64,000 bases of DNA from Rhyzopertha dominica. Its lineage: Eukaryota; Arthropoda; Insecta; Coleoptera; Bostrichidae. Positions 10,800 through 22,029 of this stretch are shown one piece after another (the first letter of the stretch is position 1; each line of letters opens with the position of its first letter). A model generated the notes under the pieces. It was not told where the DNA came from, made no database searches, and was given only the letters and a program-made list of their open reading frames with translations. The stretch is taken from the NCBI GenBank assembly GCA_025024175.1, contig QCXZ01000001.1:19716001-19780000 (forward strand), written 5' to 3'. The translations under genes were made by a program, and so were the position numbers.

Positions 10800-13010
10800 G
10801 TAAACTCAATATTTTAAGGTCCATAATTCATTACTTGTTTCTAATAACAACATTTACATCACATTAGAGCTCCGGGGTACGAAATACATATTCCGCAGCC
10901 ACCTCGTTACAATTCATTGTTATCGCAGCTGCTGCTCCAAAGTACGNGGCTTATACGTGTATTGAGCAACAGTTATAAACAACAATAACTGCAGTACCAC
11001 AGCGCACATACTGGGATATTTCGCCGCTTAAATGCCAGTTGATGGCAGAGCTACATAACGATTCAATTTTACGAGGTACAAATCAGGAAATCTACGACCG
11101 CGTTAAAATTTAGTTCAGGAGCGTGCTGCCGATGTGAGTGCTATACTAAAGCTCAAGGTGTTGTTCCCATTCATGCCATTTTCAGTAAATTAAGCATACA
11201 TTATTTAATTTAATTAAGGTCAACTAATAATTCTTTTAGCACTATTTCGCTGTTTAGAGTGGTTCTTGTAACAAAACAAAGGTAAAATCCACCGTATTTG
11301 AATACTACAGACCTAGGGAGAGCAAATAATGCGCTTCAACTTCGTAAAATGTATCAAGATTTATGCGAATACTAGCTATTACCCGCGGTTTTGTTCGCGT
11401 ACAAGGAGATGGTATATACCAAGTACAAAAAGCCTAAATAAAAGCTTAAATGTTTAAATATTAACCATCTCGAGTTCTTTCCAAAAATAGTGAAAACGGT
11501 GATCATTTATTGTTATGATTTTGAAATTCACGCGGAAACCACAGACGAATTTTCATCCCCCTTTTTACACATGTAGGAATGAAATTTCTAAAACAATTAG
11601 ATGCGTGTATTAATTTCTAAACAGTAGCCTAAATACGTAGTTCATATCACCTAATAACTTCGTAAATAATTCAGCTTTAAGAAATATTATCCCTTCTTTC
11701 ACCCACTAAGGTCAAATTTAAATAAAACGCGTACTTATTGTTTTCTAATCAAAAGCAACAAAGTTTCGTTCTATATTGTATAGTATTTTATATTATATTT
11801 ATTTTACCCGAATTTCTCTTAACAATGTAGGGTTCTTTTAATAGTCTTACAGTAAACATCGTCTAAAGCAGCAGCCGGTCTGGTCCGGACTTAAATAATA
11901 TTTCTATCCGATCTGTAATTCTTTTAAAATAAGTAACATAAGTAAGTGATACGTCATGTTCTTAAGATAACTTTCTAATAACGTAATAAAGTACCAGCCA
12001 GATTGCAAAAAGGCATACAATTAGTTTTGACTCAATACCATGCTCCTGAGAGGAAATCGTAGTATTCCTGCTTATTGATTTTAAAGAGGTTAAAATAGCA
12101 AAAAAAATACATATTTCAAAATTAATCGTTTTCAAATATTACTGCTTGAACGTTTTATTTTATAAATTATTAGACATTCATTAAAAAATATTATTAGCAA
12201 CTCTTTTAAAAATCTTAGTTTGATTAGCTTTCACATCATCGCTATCACTGTCACTATCGTCACTATATTTGTATAATTTTTTCACAAAATTTTGTCGGCA
12301 ATAATATCACCAGTGAGTGAGTGAGAATAAATTGAAAATAATTTCAATAATCATCAGTCATGATATACTTACATTCTAAACAACGAAGAAACTCTTCAAA
12401 TATAATAATATAGTAGATACGTATATATGAGCTAATACTCTACAAGGTAACAACTCGATGTAACAAAAGAATTTTCCGAAACTACAGGGCTTGCGAGGCC
12501 TGAACGTTTGTATGCAAGAACACCGTTGAAAAGGCGTAATTGACGCTTACAGCTGTAGTGGTGTTTCCATTGACAAACAACAGAGAGGGCTCAACCAATT
12601 TTTATCGTCACGCACAAAAGGACCGGGCGTAATAATTTTCATTTTCGCTCGTTTTGTCGGCGGTGATGAAATTAAGAGGCGGTTGGGGCGTATAAAACTC
12701 GAAAATGTGTAAACAGTTGCGGATTCTCGAGGACAACGGAAACGTAATATTAACGGAGCTCGATGATAACAAAGAAAATTTACTAGGCATCGTGTAGAGA
12801 TGGGAAAAAGCAAAACGCTCTAGAGAGCAGAACTTTACCATACGAACTAGAATACTCTGCCATTTGAAATCAATGTTCCTTGTATATATTAATTGCATTA
12901 GTTTGCTTATTACTCACAGGAATTATCTAAATGCGAAAAAAAAACTAAAAGCACTGATTACAGCACTTCTACCATTAGGTAGATTATTCGGGGTCAGTTC
13001 TTTGCTGATG

Positions 13011-13041
13011 TTTCGTCCACTGCTGTATTGAGTATCTTCAG
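13011..13041 (-). other. Hammerhead-like relic motif
   Basis: On the minus strand CTGAAGA (13041-13035) is followed 20 nt later by GAAAC and ATCAGC. Core boxes match CUGANGA and GAAA; helix II is weak. Possibly a Penelope-like relic. Confidence 0.2.
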
Positions 13042-13639
13042 AGCTGAGTTCATCATGGACGTAGTTGTTTCCTAGGGAACACAAGCAGTTTATTTAATGC
13101 GGTATGTCGTGATTTTAGAAATCATTAAAATCAAGTCCTGTCGCTTCTTTACAATGTATAGGTTGGATCATTTTCGCAGGAATTGCAGATTGCGGGTTAA
13201 ACGGCAATATATAGAAAAAAGCTAATATGGTGTCATGATATCCTTTTCTGAAAATGATTCACTGGCGTAAACAATCGTGGCTAACTTGAGTAATTATCGA
13301 TATATAATAAGACGTTTTTCAATTCAAATAATTATAACAATTTTATCGAAGCAACTATCTTAGTTACTGTATCACTATCGGTAAAATATTTAACAGTTTT
13401 TCCTGATATGAAGTGATCGAATAGTAGGCGACATTTTTAAACTATGTGTTTTAGCTTCAACAAATCTACCTGTTTCAGACTTATTTTATGGAGTTAAACA
13501 AGGAAATGTCATCCAAAACTTCCTATTACATCTGGAAACTAAATTAGTCCTAAGTAGTACTTTTGAAAGTATTATTTTGAACAATAAACGGATTTAGCAA
13601 ATGATTCAATAAGACAATAATGATACATTACAATTAATG

Positions 13640-15198
13640 CTTTCTTATTTTTGTAAAAACTTGCAAATATCGCTCCCAATATCGCTGTATCCCACCTTCC
13701 TTAGTAGCGTTTTTCAATTTCACTGATGTCCTGGTGAAACCTCTCACTTTACGCTTCCTAAATTGTCCGAAAAAATGCAGGTGCGAATGTAAGAAATGAT
13801 CTTTTTAGACATTCTAACACCCAAACTTCTATAGTTTCTCAAGAGATCTTTTACAACTTCAGGTAATTGCCAGAAATTTATGGCTGACTCTGTTGAATGA
13901 AATCCAAGCTGCTAATTACAGTTCATTCATTGTTCGATGGAAATTTGCATTCTGAAATAATTTTCTTATCTGCGGACCCTTCTCGAATTTTTGCGTCACT
14001 TATTTTTGTAAATTTTGCTTGAAGGTACTTAAAACGTTTGCTTCGAGAATTTAAGGCCTTTTGCAATTTTTTTATCGGTCCTAATTTAATATGAAGTGGT
14101 GGATAAATCAGTCGTTGAGGATCAACTAAAGTGTTAAATATCATATTAAATTGTCCACGAGTAAGGCTGTCTCTTTTTGGCCAATCTTTTCGAACATAAT
14201 GTTGCTGCACAGCTCGACTATCCCATAGACAAAGGGAACAACAGTATTTCGTAAACTCACCTTGAAGTCCCAGTAATAAGTCAATGATCGCACAGTTGCC
14301 ATAGATAACGATTCTACTGAATTTAACTGAGTATAACATGCTGTCGTAGGTTTCATTCAGGTCAGCAGAATAAACCAAACGAATACATAGTTGTTTATTA
14401 CCATTATGCATTAGGACACCTTTCAAACTACTTTTTGATGAATCATAGTCTCCATTCCTTAGGATTATTTTTAAAACCCAATTCTTCCGTTAATCCATCA
14501 ACGTCTGCACCGAAACAAAAAAAAACTCTAGTTTCATAATACTGACTAAATGATTCATGTCATCTTTTGAATAGTGAGATTTTTGTATTACTGGCTAATA
14601 AGAGTCTTCATTCTTGTAATCGTGATCCCAACAGTAGTGCAGATTTCTTTATTAACTTTAGATAATTTACTAAATCCTTTAGCTCAGTCTGAGTTATTAA
14701 ATCGGGACCTTTACACAATTCAGGAAGGTACGTCAAATTGCTTGAATACGACAAGTTTACTTCGTCTTCGTGTTGGTTATTGTCGTCGTTATCGGTATTA
14801 TTGTTTTGCAACTCTTTTACGGACTGGGAGATGTTCTTAATGCAAAATTAACTTTTCTCCGAAGGTACATTGGTATATTCTATTTTTCTTTTATCTTTCT
14901 TGGGTCACTTTTGTCAGGCACAAATAACAGACAGTTACATGATCATAGGGTTTATGCCCTGAGCAGAAGACCCCATGAGTAAGATTTACACTATTTACTG
15001 GATACATTTGGAACGTAAGATTTCTCTTGATTTCCGACCTTGAATCCAAAATATTGGAAGTAACACCAGGTCAATTAGAGATTTCTTCTGTGCTTTTGTA
15101 GTGTATAAACCAGAAATGTAACAAAAATTATTGAGTGAATCAACACAATGACGAAAACGGCTCTTCCATTTTAAAGAGCTCCAATTACCATGCAACAA
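13640..15198 (-). pseudogene. Decayed member of a multi-copy insect protein family of unknown function
   Basis: Pieces on the minus strand, in order, fit one uncharacterised family that I remember as dispersed in arthropod and cnidarian genomes. The N-terminal zinc-like part has SLNNFCYISGLYTTKAQKKS (from 15198 down) and VTVCYLCLTKV (near 14920). Then come DLITQTELKDLVNYLKL and LLLGSRLQE (14811-14608), GLTEELGFKNNPKEWRL (near 14475), SLKGVLMHNGNKQ (14426 on), FTKYCCSLCLWDSRAVQQHY, PPLHIKLGPIKK (near 14085), and a tail reading ERFHQDISEIEKRY near 13720. The longest open piece is 13923-14426. Stops and frame changes separate the pieces, so this is dead. The usual FCYICG appears here as FCYISG. 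Function is unknown to me; wide copy number suggests a mobile element product. No ends identified. Confidence 0.7.
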
Positions 15199-17870
15199 GT
15201 AACGTCACAATTACTGCAGTTTTCAGTTATCGTAACATTCATGTACTTTATAAATTTGTTTAATGCAAAGTTCCTTGGTTTGCATTTTCTAAGGCAATGA
15301 ATATTCGACGATTGCTAATATTTGAAATAAAAATACTCAAGATACGTGGTAGTGAAATCTCAAAAGTGTAACGTGATTTTCTAACTAACTAAATCAGATA
15401 TCAGACACCTTTTCAGTTAGAAATTTGATGTCGCCTAGTGTAATTTTTCAAATAGCAACCCATATTTTTCTATAACAGAAACGTGAGACCTAGTTTTTCT
15501 CGATACATGGTATACCATGAGTGGGGTCTGTTCAGATTTTAAGGTTCTACATTAAAATAGCAACGTTCACTAGAGTTATTTTAATAACGAGTTTAGTTTA
15601 ATAGAACATTTACTTTTGTCCTGTCACTTTGTTGGAACTATATCACCGAGTGGCCGGATTTGGAATATGTGATTCAAGCAAAATCCTAATAAAAGCTCTA
15701 TACTGGCCTTGCTTTGCAATGGAAGATATGGATGAAAATATTTGGTCGGCAGTTGGCAATAAGTGGCAGCGTAAATAACCGACCGCGCCTATGGAAACTC
15801 CCTCGCCTTTTTTAAGAGCGCCCTCATAAAGAGGGATACACACTCGATTTTTTCGTATTTATGGATACTTACTATTCTGAGAGTGATGCCTACGAAGTGG
15901 ATGCGTATAATTCGGCGTCTTTTATTCGCAATTCAAAATGAGATTCCCGGGAAAATCTGAGCTGGTTCGCGTAATGGTCACAAACCGTCTCTTTCTCACA
16001 CTTCAAAGGCAAGGAATTGCATAACAATGGCCTAATACTCTCTGCTGTTGTCGTTCCATTCTGGAGCGCACTACGGATATGTGGAGGATACTGGCGCACA
16101 AAGAGAATAGACTGCACTATTCCGGTTTAAGAGAATGACCTGTAATACTGGAGAGTATTCACTTTAACAGGAAGCCAAATCTATTGTTTATGGAAGCTCC
16201 ATATTCTAGAAATAGAGTCTTTATTAAGCAAAAATTCTCGAAATTAATATCGTGCATGTGTAAGCCCACTTATAGCCATCATAACTGAAGAAGTTTTAAA
16301 AAATATTTGATCCAATAGAGGATGTCAGGGCGGGCATTTATTAAAAGATTATTTCAGATTATAGTTTCAGACTGGGTTCCATTCAGATTTTAGATTAACG
16401 AAGTTGACTTATAGCTACTTCTGGTTAGTGCCTAAAATTTTAAAACATTTTAAATTAAGTGAACCCAACCTTGAAACTACAACCTGCGACTCGCCCACGG
16501 ATATTATTGTTTTGTCTTGCAGCATTCTACAGAGTTCATCATCCATATGCATCGATAATTTCTGCATTTTCTTTTATAACTTGTTACGTAAACAGGGTGC
16601 TAGAAAATTGTATCTTTTTTGAGGTAAAATGTAGTTGAAAACGTTTATTCGTTTTTTTTTATAAAATAGTTTTCTACAAAATAGGATTATTCTTTAATAT
16701 TTAAAGATTGTTGAAACCTGGCTTTGAGCATAAAAATTGCACCAGTTTTGTTCAAAAATTATCATTATTTATTATACATTTACTTCTACCAAAGTAAAAA
16801 AAATCAGATTGGCTTTATTGTTGGAATTCAATTTAAAATTTGGCAATGCCCGAATATTCGATTTAAGAAAAAATATGCATTTTATTATTACTATGGCAAT
16901 GCCAGTACTGCCGTCCGAAAGTATGAAGAGCGTTTTTTTCAAAGGAGAGTCCCATATAAGAAAATTATTTTTAGTGCAGCACATTTGGGTACTACTAGCC
17001 NAACGTTACCAAAGAAGTAGAAGAAGCGATGCAGGAATGGTAAATGTTAAAGGGAAAATCCTTCAGTAAGTACTCTAGCAATGGCTAGAAAAGTTCTAGT
17101 TAGCCATTGGACAATATAGAGAGCTTGGAAAGAATCTCTTCTCTATCCGTACTCTATGACTACAAAACTTTAAGCGCTTATGATCCTATACGACAATTTT
17201 GTGAATGATTGATACAAAGGTCTGAACATAACTCCCTATCTTTACATTTTAGTTTTATCATGGAAGTATAAAAATTGTATTTTTTAATCCATTCCTTCTC
17301 TAATTATTAAATCTTCCTCTGCGTAAGGGCACTTAATTTCCAAGCCCGGAGAAGCACCTAGAAATTTATAAACCTTTAAAGACCTAAAAACGTGACAGTG
17401 ACCTGTTCGGTTTCTTATATCTCTTGCTTGGGTTTCATTTGAAGTGCTATACTCTACTTACTTATTTGATTACAAAATAACAGCGATTGCATTATATTAA
17501 CAGTTTCAAATTACACCAATGTTGCTATTTTATATAGCTTGTCGTTATAGATAGAACTCTTAATTACATTATTTAAATTAATGTAAATAGCACATGCACA
17601 GTAGCTGATATTTTAAAATAAACTTTTTTTGCACTGCAAACAGCTGGTAGTATTTAGATTTTTTACGTAATCCGCTTATTTTAAAATATTATTACTGATT
17701 AAAAAAATATTTATTTAGCAGTAATTTCCAGTTGTCAAAACAAGACAGTTGGTGCCAATAATGCTTATTATCACCAATATGTATCACGCCATATGTGGAC
17801 GGAAGTGTAGTAGGACACTGCAAGTAGCGATTCTAGCTACAGACAGATGGCAGGAAATGTCGATGCTCTC
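15199..17870. other. No gene recognised; possible conserved block at about 15640-16120
   Basis: About 15640-16120 is less AT-rich and has two unrecognised minus-strand frames (15643-15843, 15890-16117). The rest is AT-rich with no motif. One N at 17001. Confidence 0.35.
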
Positions 17871-17886
17871 CAGAGAATTCGATCAA

Positions 17887-17990
17887 TGGAAGCTTCGCGC
17901 AGTTTCGATAGCGTCTGGAAGGTGTCGCTTTTGAAATTTCCGATGGGGGTATAAATTGCCCGACGGAGGAGCGTGAACTGGTCTGAATTC
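17887..17990 (+). promoter_or_regulatory. Candidate heat-shock promoter without a downstream gene
   Basis: GGAAGCTTCGCGCAGTTTCG (17888-17907) holds GAA, TTC, GCA, TTC at exact 5-base phase: four heat-shock-factor units with one mismatch. A second site, GAAATTTC (17933-17940), is a perfect inverted GAA/TTC pair. TATAAAT follows at 17950-17956, 10 bp beyond the second site. An A-rich, CGAAC/GTGAAC-containing stretch (17970-18050) resembles an insect hsp70 leader. No HSP-like or other long frame follows within 2 kb. It may drive a non-coding RNA or be a displaced copy of an hsp promoter. Confidence 0.45.
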
Positions 17991-19582
17991 GAACAGCGGT
18001 TATCAACCGAGTGAACAGAGCGAAAGGCTTTATTGAAGCAGATTTTTTTAGTGCAAGTGCATGCAGTATAGTGATTTACTGAATTAGTAGGATCAATGTA
18101 TTAATGTATACAAGTGTCTTAAATTAAAGGAGTTTAGTCATAAATAAGCAGTTTTCAAGCCCATGGTCGTAACAATACGTTTAATGGGTATTGATTATTG
18201 GGTACAATATTACGCAGATACCTAGGTGCATACAGGTTTATATTTCGGAGGATGCGGTTGAAAAAGACAAACAGGAGTTCTATCATAATCGATTTTAGAC
18301 TAGAGCTGGGTACCATAAACCCGCTCGTTAATCAGGGATTGCAAAATCAGCAAGGATTGTTAGATGGTATTGTAAATCATCCGAAGAGTCAAAGAGATTC
18401 GACATTTAAAGACTGGCATTTCTAGAACGTTTTACAAATTAATGCAAAAAAAAATACCTAAATTGGTAATAACCCAATGATTGACCTGACCTAAATAAAT
18501 GTTGCGTCTGTTAAATGAACCAAGAATGAACCTTATGTGGTCAGAAGTTGCTGCAAAAACTTACTTTTATTAATTGTTTGATATATTAAATACCGACCTA
18601 GATTATTCACTGGCAAACAATAATTTAAGACTTTAAAGTAATCTGCAAATGCATGTCTTAATCTTTCATCAAAAATGTGCTGTTTTCCGAACTTTAGAGA
18701 CTGCTCAGGAGCATTAAGAAATCTAGATAACGTGTGGACATTACCATTACCACCTTACATTAACATGATNGTGGTAGGGCAGTTATATGTCTGGATAAAT
18801 ATGACAGCACCTTCTAGAGCTTTGTTTTGTTGAACCAAAATATTGTATCTATACACAAAAAACAAAGCGATTAACTGTAGACACTTGATTTACATTGTTT
18901 TTAACAAGCCAACCATCAAGAATAGGTCCGCGTGAAAACATTATTTACGGCCATAATGTAATAAAAGCTAATTTTATTCGCCCCTCTGGATCCGGCGTAA
19001 TTATTTCCCCAAATTAACGAAATAATACTTCAAAAGGGGTTGAGGCGCCTCGGCGGCTACCAATTGGGCAAAAGGACCTGTACGAACAGTCCAAGGGTTG
19101 GATGGTCCTCGCTGCGAATATTACATCTACGAGGTGCATTCAGTACACGAACCCGGCAGGCGGGGGCGCTGAGACGGCAGCACGTGACGAGCATAACGCC
19201 AACAGTTCTTTCCACCACGTACAACAACACCCTCAGGCCGGGAATACCCGGAGAAATGCCATTGCCGGCGGGAGGGGTGTTTGATGTTATTAAACGGCGG
19301 CCGACTGCAATCAAAAAACGTTTCAAATTGCTTTCAGCCTATGCCGTAATCCGGGCCGAAGATAAACATTTTTATTCGGCCTGGTGTTCATGAATTAAAT
19401 ATCTGAGAAGACGCCTATGAGAAGGAGACTGCTTATATTGCTTTATAGCGTACCATCCACAGGCATTCACACTTCATTACGTTATAAACAGTTTTGTACC
19501 AAAACAGCATGCAACCAAATAGCAGTTTATTTTTCTGTTCCTTCTATAAGCGTCAACAGCCGAGCGACCACGGACACTTATT
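17991..19582. other. No gene seen; GC-rich block at about 18960-19395
   Basis: The segment 18960-19395 stands out by GC content (CCGGCAGGCGGGGGCGCTGA near 19160) and ends sharply into AT-rich DNA. Overlapping frames on both strands (19040-19393 plus, 19057-19326 minus) are open because the block is GC-rich; none has a known motif. A conserved non-coding element is a reasonable guess. One N at 18770. Confidence 0.4.
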
Positions 19583-19583
19583 A

Positions 19584-19619
<36 letters not shown>

Positions 19620-19651
19620 CATTATTATCATTATTATTATTATTATTATTA
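19583..19651. repeat. (ATT)n microsatellite with ATC interruptions
   Basis: About 23 units of ATT with two ATC variants near 19618-19630. The frames across it (poly-Ile on plus, poly-Asn on minus) are artefacts. Confidence 0.95.
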
Positions 19652-19775
19652 CACATACAGAATGGGGTTGTAGACCATATTTTTTTAATTGCAGAATATG
19701 AATCTACATAAAAAATAATAGATCCCTGTTTATTCATTTATTTTCCAAATCGCTTAGATAAACGTAAAGAAATGG

Positions 19776-20946
19776 CAAAGTTTAAATATTTGAATGTGTG
19801 ACGTAGGTTGACCCTGCCGCTTGTGATTGGCAGCAGCTGTGTGTTGTTGCCAGGGCACAATAATTTTCAGCGTTCCAGTTGCCTATGTGTGTTTTTCGCT
19901 GTCAACTGCCGACGTGCCGACGAACGGACGACGAGCGTCATTCATAACCTCTCAGTAATGCTCGTGTTGTTTGCTTTTGTTTATCGATCACGATTATATC
20001 GTTCAAAACGCGGACGAAATGGCTGCTGAAAAGAAATGTTTTGTGCCAACATGCACAAATACTAGTATTGTTGCTGTAGAGAAGAATATTTTAATTGTAC
20101 CCGAAGAAAAATCAAGACGAAAATTGTGGTGTGATGCACTAACAGCAAGTCGCTTGTGTTAAAGAAACTAGACGCAAAAATGTAACTCCTCCTCGCAAAA
20201 ACAAGCCAAACGCAAATGTGAACAAACAGATCATCTGTCTATCTGTACAGTGTTGTCACTGGGGCTGATAGAAATTTCGCTAGATTGGCATATCGAATCC
20301 GCTAAAATTTTTAAGACAGGGTAATCTGTTGATATACCAGGGGATTTATTATTTATTTTACATAAATAATTATTATTTTTCTACATATTATGCTATAACG
20401 TTAAAAATTTCGTTGTCGAGCTCATCGTGTTCCTTCCAGAAATATGCTTTTATATATATATATTGCTTTTTACTTGGTTTAAGATAATAATATCTGCGTC
20501 ATTCGACAATCTGAGATGCAACGTGAAACACAAGCACTAAAGAGACGTTGGTAAAATTTTGGATTGGTAGTTAAAAAAAGCAGGAAATATAATATTTCCC
20601 AGGCAAGGAATACAGAAATCATCGAGTCATCTAGTATAAATAAATCGATTGTAGATACTTCATATCTAAGCTTCCCATATTTATACGCTAAAGTGAAACA
20701 GTTAATATTAATTAAAGGCTTTCTTATTCCGTTAAAATATTCGCTAACTGGTAAAACGTATATTATTCCGTTGGGCGAGAATTTTATCCGCTAAGTTGGC
20801 AACACTGACCAGATGTCTCTTCTATGAGTCAAACGCAAAATCACGGTAGGTTTACCGTGGCGAAATGCGATCCCACCACACTCCCCCACTCTAGCCGGGT
20901 CAAGTGACGTCGCTAGCAATATTTGAATTTGGCGGAAAACTTTACA
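19776..20946 (+). mobile_element. THAP-domain DNA element 2
   Basis: The left end AAAGTTTAAATATTTGAATG (from 19777) followed by TGTGACGTAGGTTGACCCTG (19796-19815) is mirrored, with small gaps, by the complement of 20892-20945 (AAAGTTTT...AATTCAAATATT...GACGTCACTTGACCC). Internal to the left end is a THAP start. No clear target duplication. Subterminal GTGACGT is shared with elements 1 and 3. Confidence 0.5.
20019..20162 (+). pseudogene. THAP-type zinc-finger N-terminal half
   Basis: ATG 20019 opens a 47-residue frame: MAAEKKCFVPTCTNTSIVAV, then NILIVPEEKSRRKLWCDAL and a stop at 20160. The first zinc pair C-x4-C (CFVPTC) and the conserved Trp of the THAP core (KLW) are present, but the frame ends before the CxxH pair. 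A spliced first exon is unlikely as the frame ends in TTGTGTTAA, though AAG/GT-like junctions were not fully excluded. Same family as the frames at 9474 and 25054. Confidence 0.6.
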
Positions 20947-21239
20947 GGGCGACAATAAGACAATATAACATTAGAAATATTTTTCATATATATTTTCATT
21001 TCATTGGGTCTAGGAAAACCTACAAATGTGTTGCAATAACGATTTGTGATCGAGGGCTACAACCCCATTAGTCGGCAAAGCCGTTCAAATCTGATTGATA
21101 ATAAATATAAATGTTGCAAGTTCACATCTCCGACTATACATAAAAGTGTGAAAATAAATTTGTTAACAATGCTTGCGATAACAGCACAAATACAGTAACC
21201 AAACAGTCAAAAAGATGCCCCCGACAACGTAAACAACGC
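20947..21239. other. No gene seen
   Basis: AT-rich linker between THAP element 2 and the LINE relic. Confidence 0.4.
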
Positions 21240-22029
21240 AAAATATCACTGTTGCTGCGCAGTACACCACTCATCGAGCTAATTCTGAACACATTTGTAG
21301 AACGCGCACTCACGACTTCTGCAGGCAACGAATTCCATGTTCCGTGGATGCGGTTGCTCAAAAACTACTGGCGACACAGCTTGTGGAAGCGTTCACTTAT
21401 ACCACCTTGTACCCTTTACTACGTAACCTCGTATCTTCACTGATTTCAAATATACGAATTTCTATTGAATAACAACCATGAAGAATTTTGTGTGTTTCAA
21501 TAAGGTCACCTGTCATCCGTCTTTCAGATAATTTGGGCAAACCAAGATACTGAAGTCTTTGTTCATAAGTTAGGTGGTGAATAGCAGGTGACTATTTTGA
21601 TACTCTTCTCTGCACTCTTTCCAAAGCATGAATGTCGCTTACAAAGTATGGTTTCCATACACTAGCTGCGTATTCCACAATAGGACGAATATAAATATTA
21701 ATGATTTTTGAAAGTAACTCTGGCGAAGTATTTCTCACTGCTTTAGAAACCAAATAGATTATTTTATTGGCACGTTTGATAATGTGTCCAATGTGCGAAG
21801 CCCACTTTAAATCATACGATATTATGACACCCAAATCTTTTTGTTCCCTCACACCGGTAGGATGCCTTCCATTGAGTGTGTAATTTCGCATAGGATTATT
21901 GTGACCTATATGGAGTACAGTGCATTTACACGCTAACGATGTTAAGCAAATTCGTCTATAATTTTTTGGAGAAAGCTTATCATCATTCTTGTAGACAGGC
22001 ACCCATCCCTTATAATCCATACTTTGCAA
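21240..22029 (-). pseudogene. Internally deleted LINE reverse transcriptase (CR1/Jockey-like)
   Basis: On the minus strand from 22029 the frame reads GWVPVYKNDDKLSPKNYRR then ICLTSLACK, the first RT motif region of CR1/Jockey-type LINEs. It then jumps directly to CTVLHIGHN, LGVIISYDLKWASHIGHI and IYIRPIVEYAASVWKP, which belong to the thumb after the catalytic palm. The FADD-type catalytic core, roughly 150-200 residues, is missing with the frame kept. Further down, after stops, SNRIHGTWNSLPAEVVSA (21361 on) is the typical C-terminal end. RT of this class copies its own RNA at a nicked target; this copy cannot. Confidence 0.8.

Larger units (their letters stand above)
10301..13639. other. No gene seen; GC-richer block at about 12540-12790
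   Basis: Mostly AT-rich sequence. About 12540-12790 is richer in CG words (GTCGGCGGTGATGAAATTAA, GAGGCGGTTGGGGCG) and could be conserved regulatory DNA. Two hammerhead-like relic motifs (10773-10799, 13011-13041, both minus) are listed separately. A short (GTGA)n-like run lies near 12313. Confidence 0.4.

Noticed and set aside
19417..19737. Frames with poly-Ile (plus) and poly-Asn (minus)
   Set aside because: Created by the (ATT)n microsatellite; both strands open for the same trivial reason.
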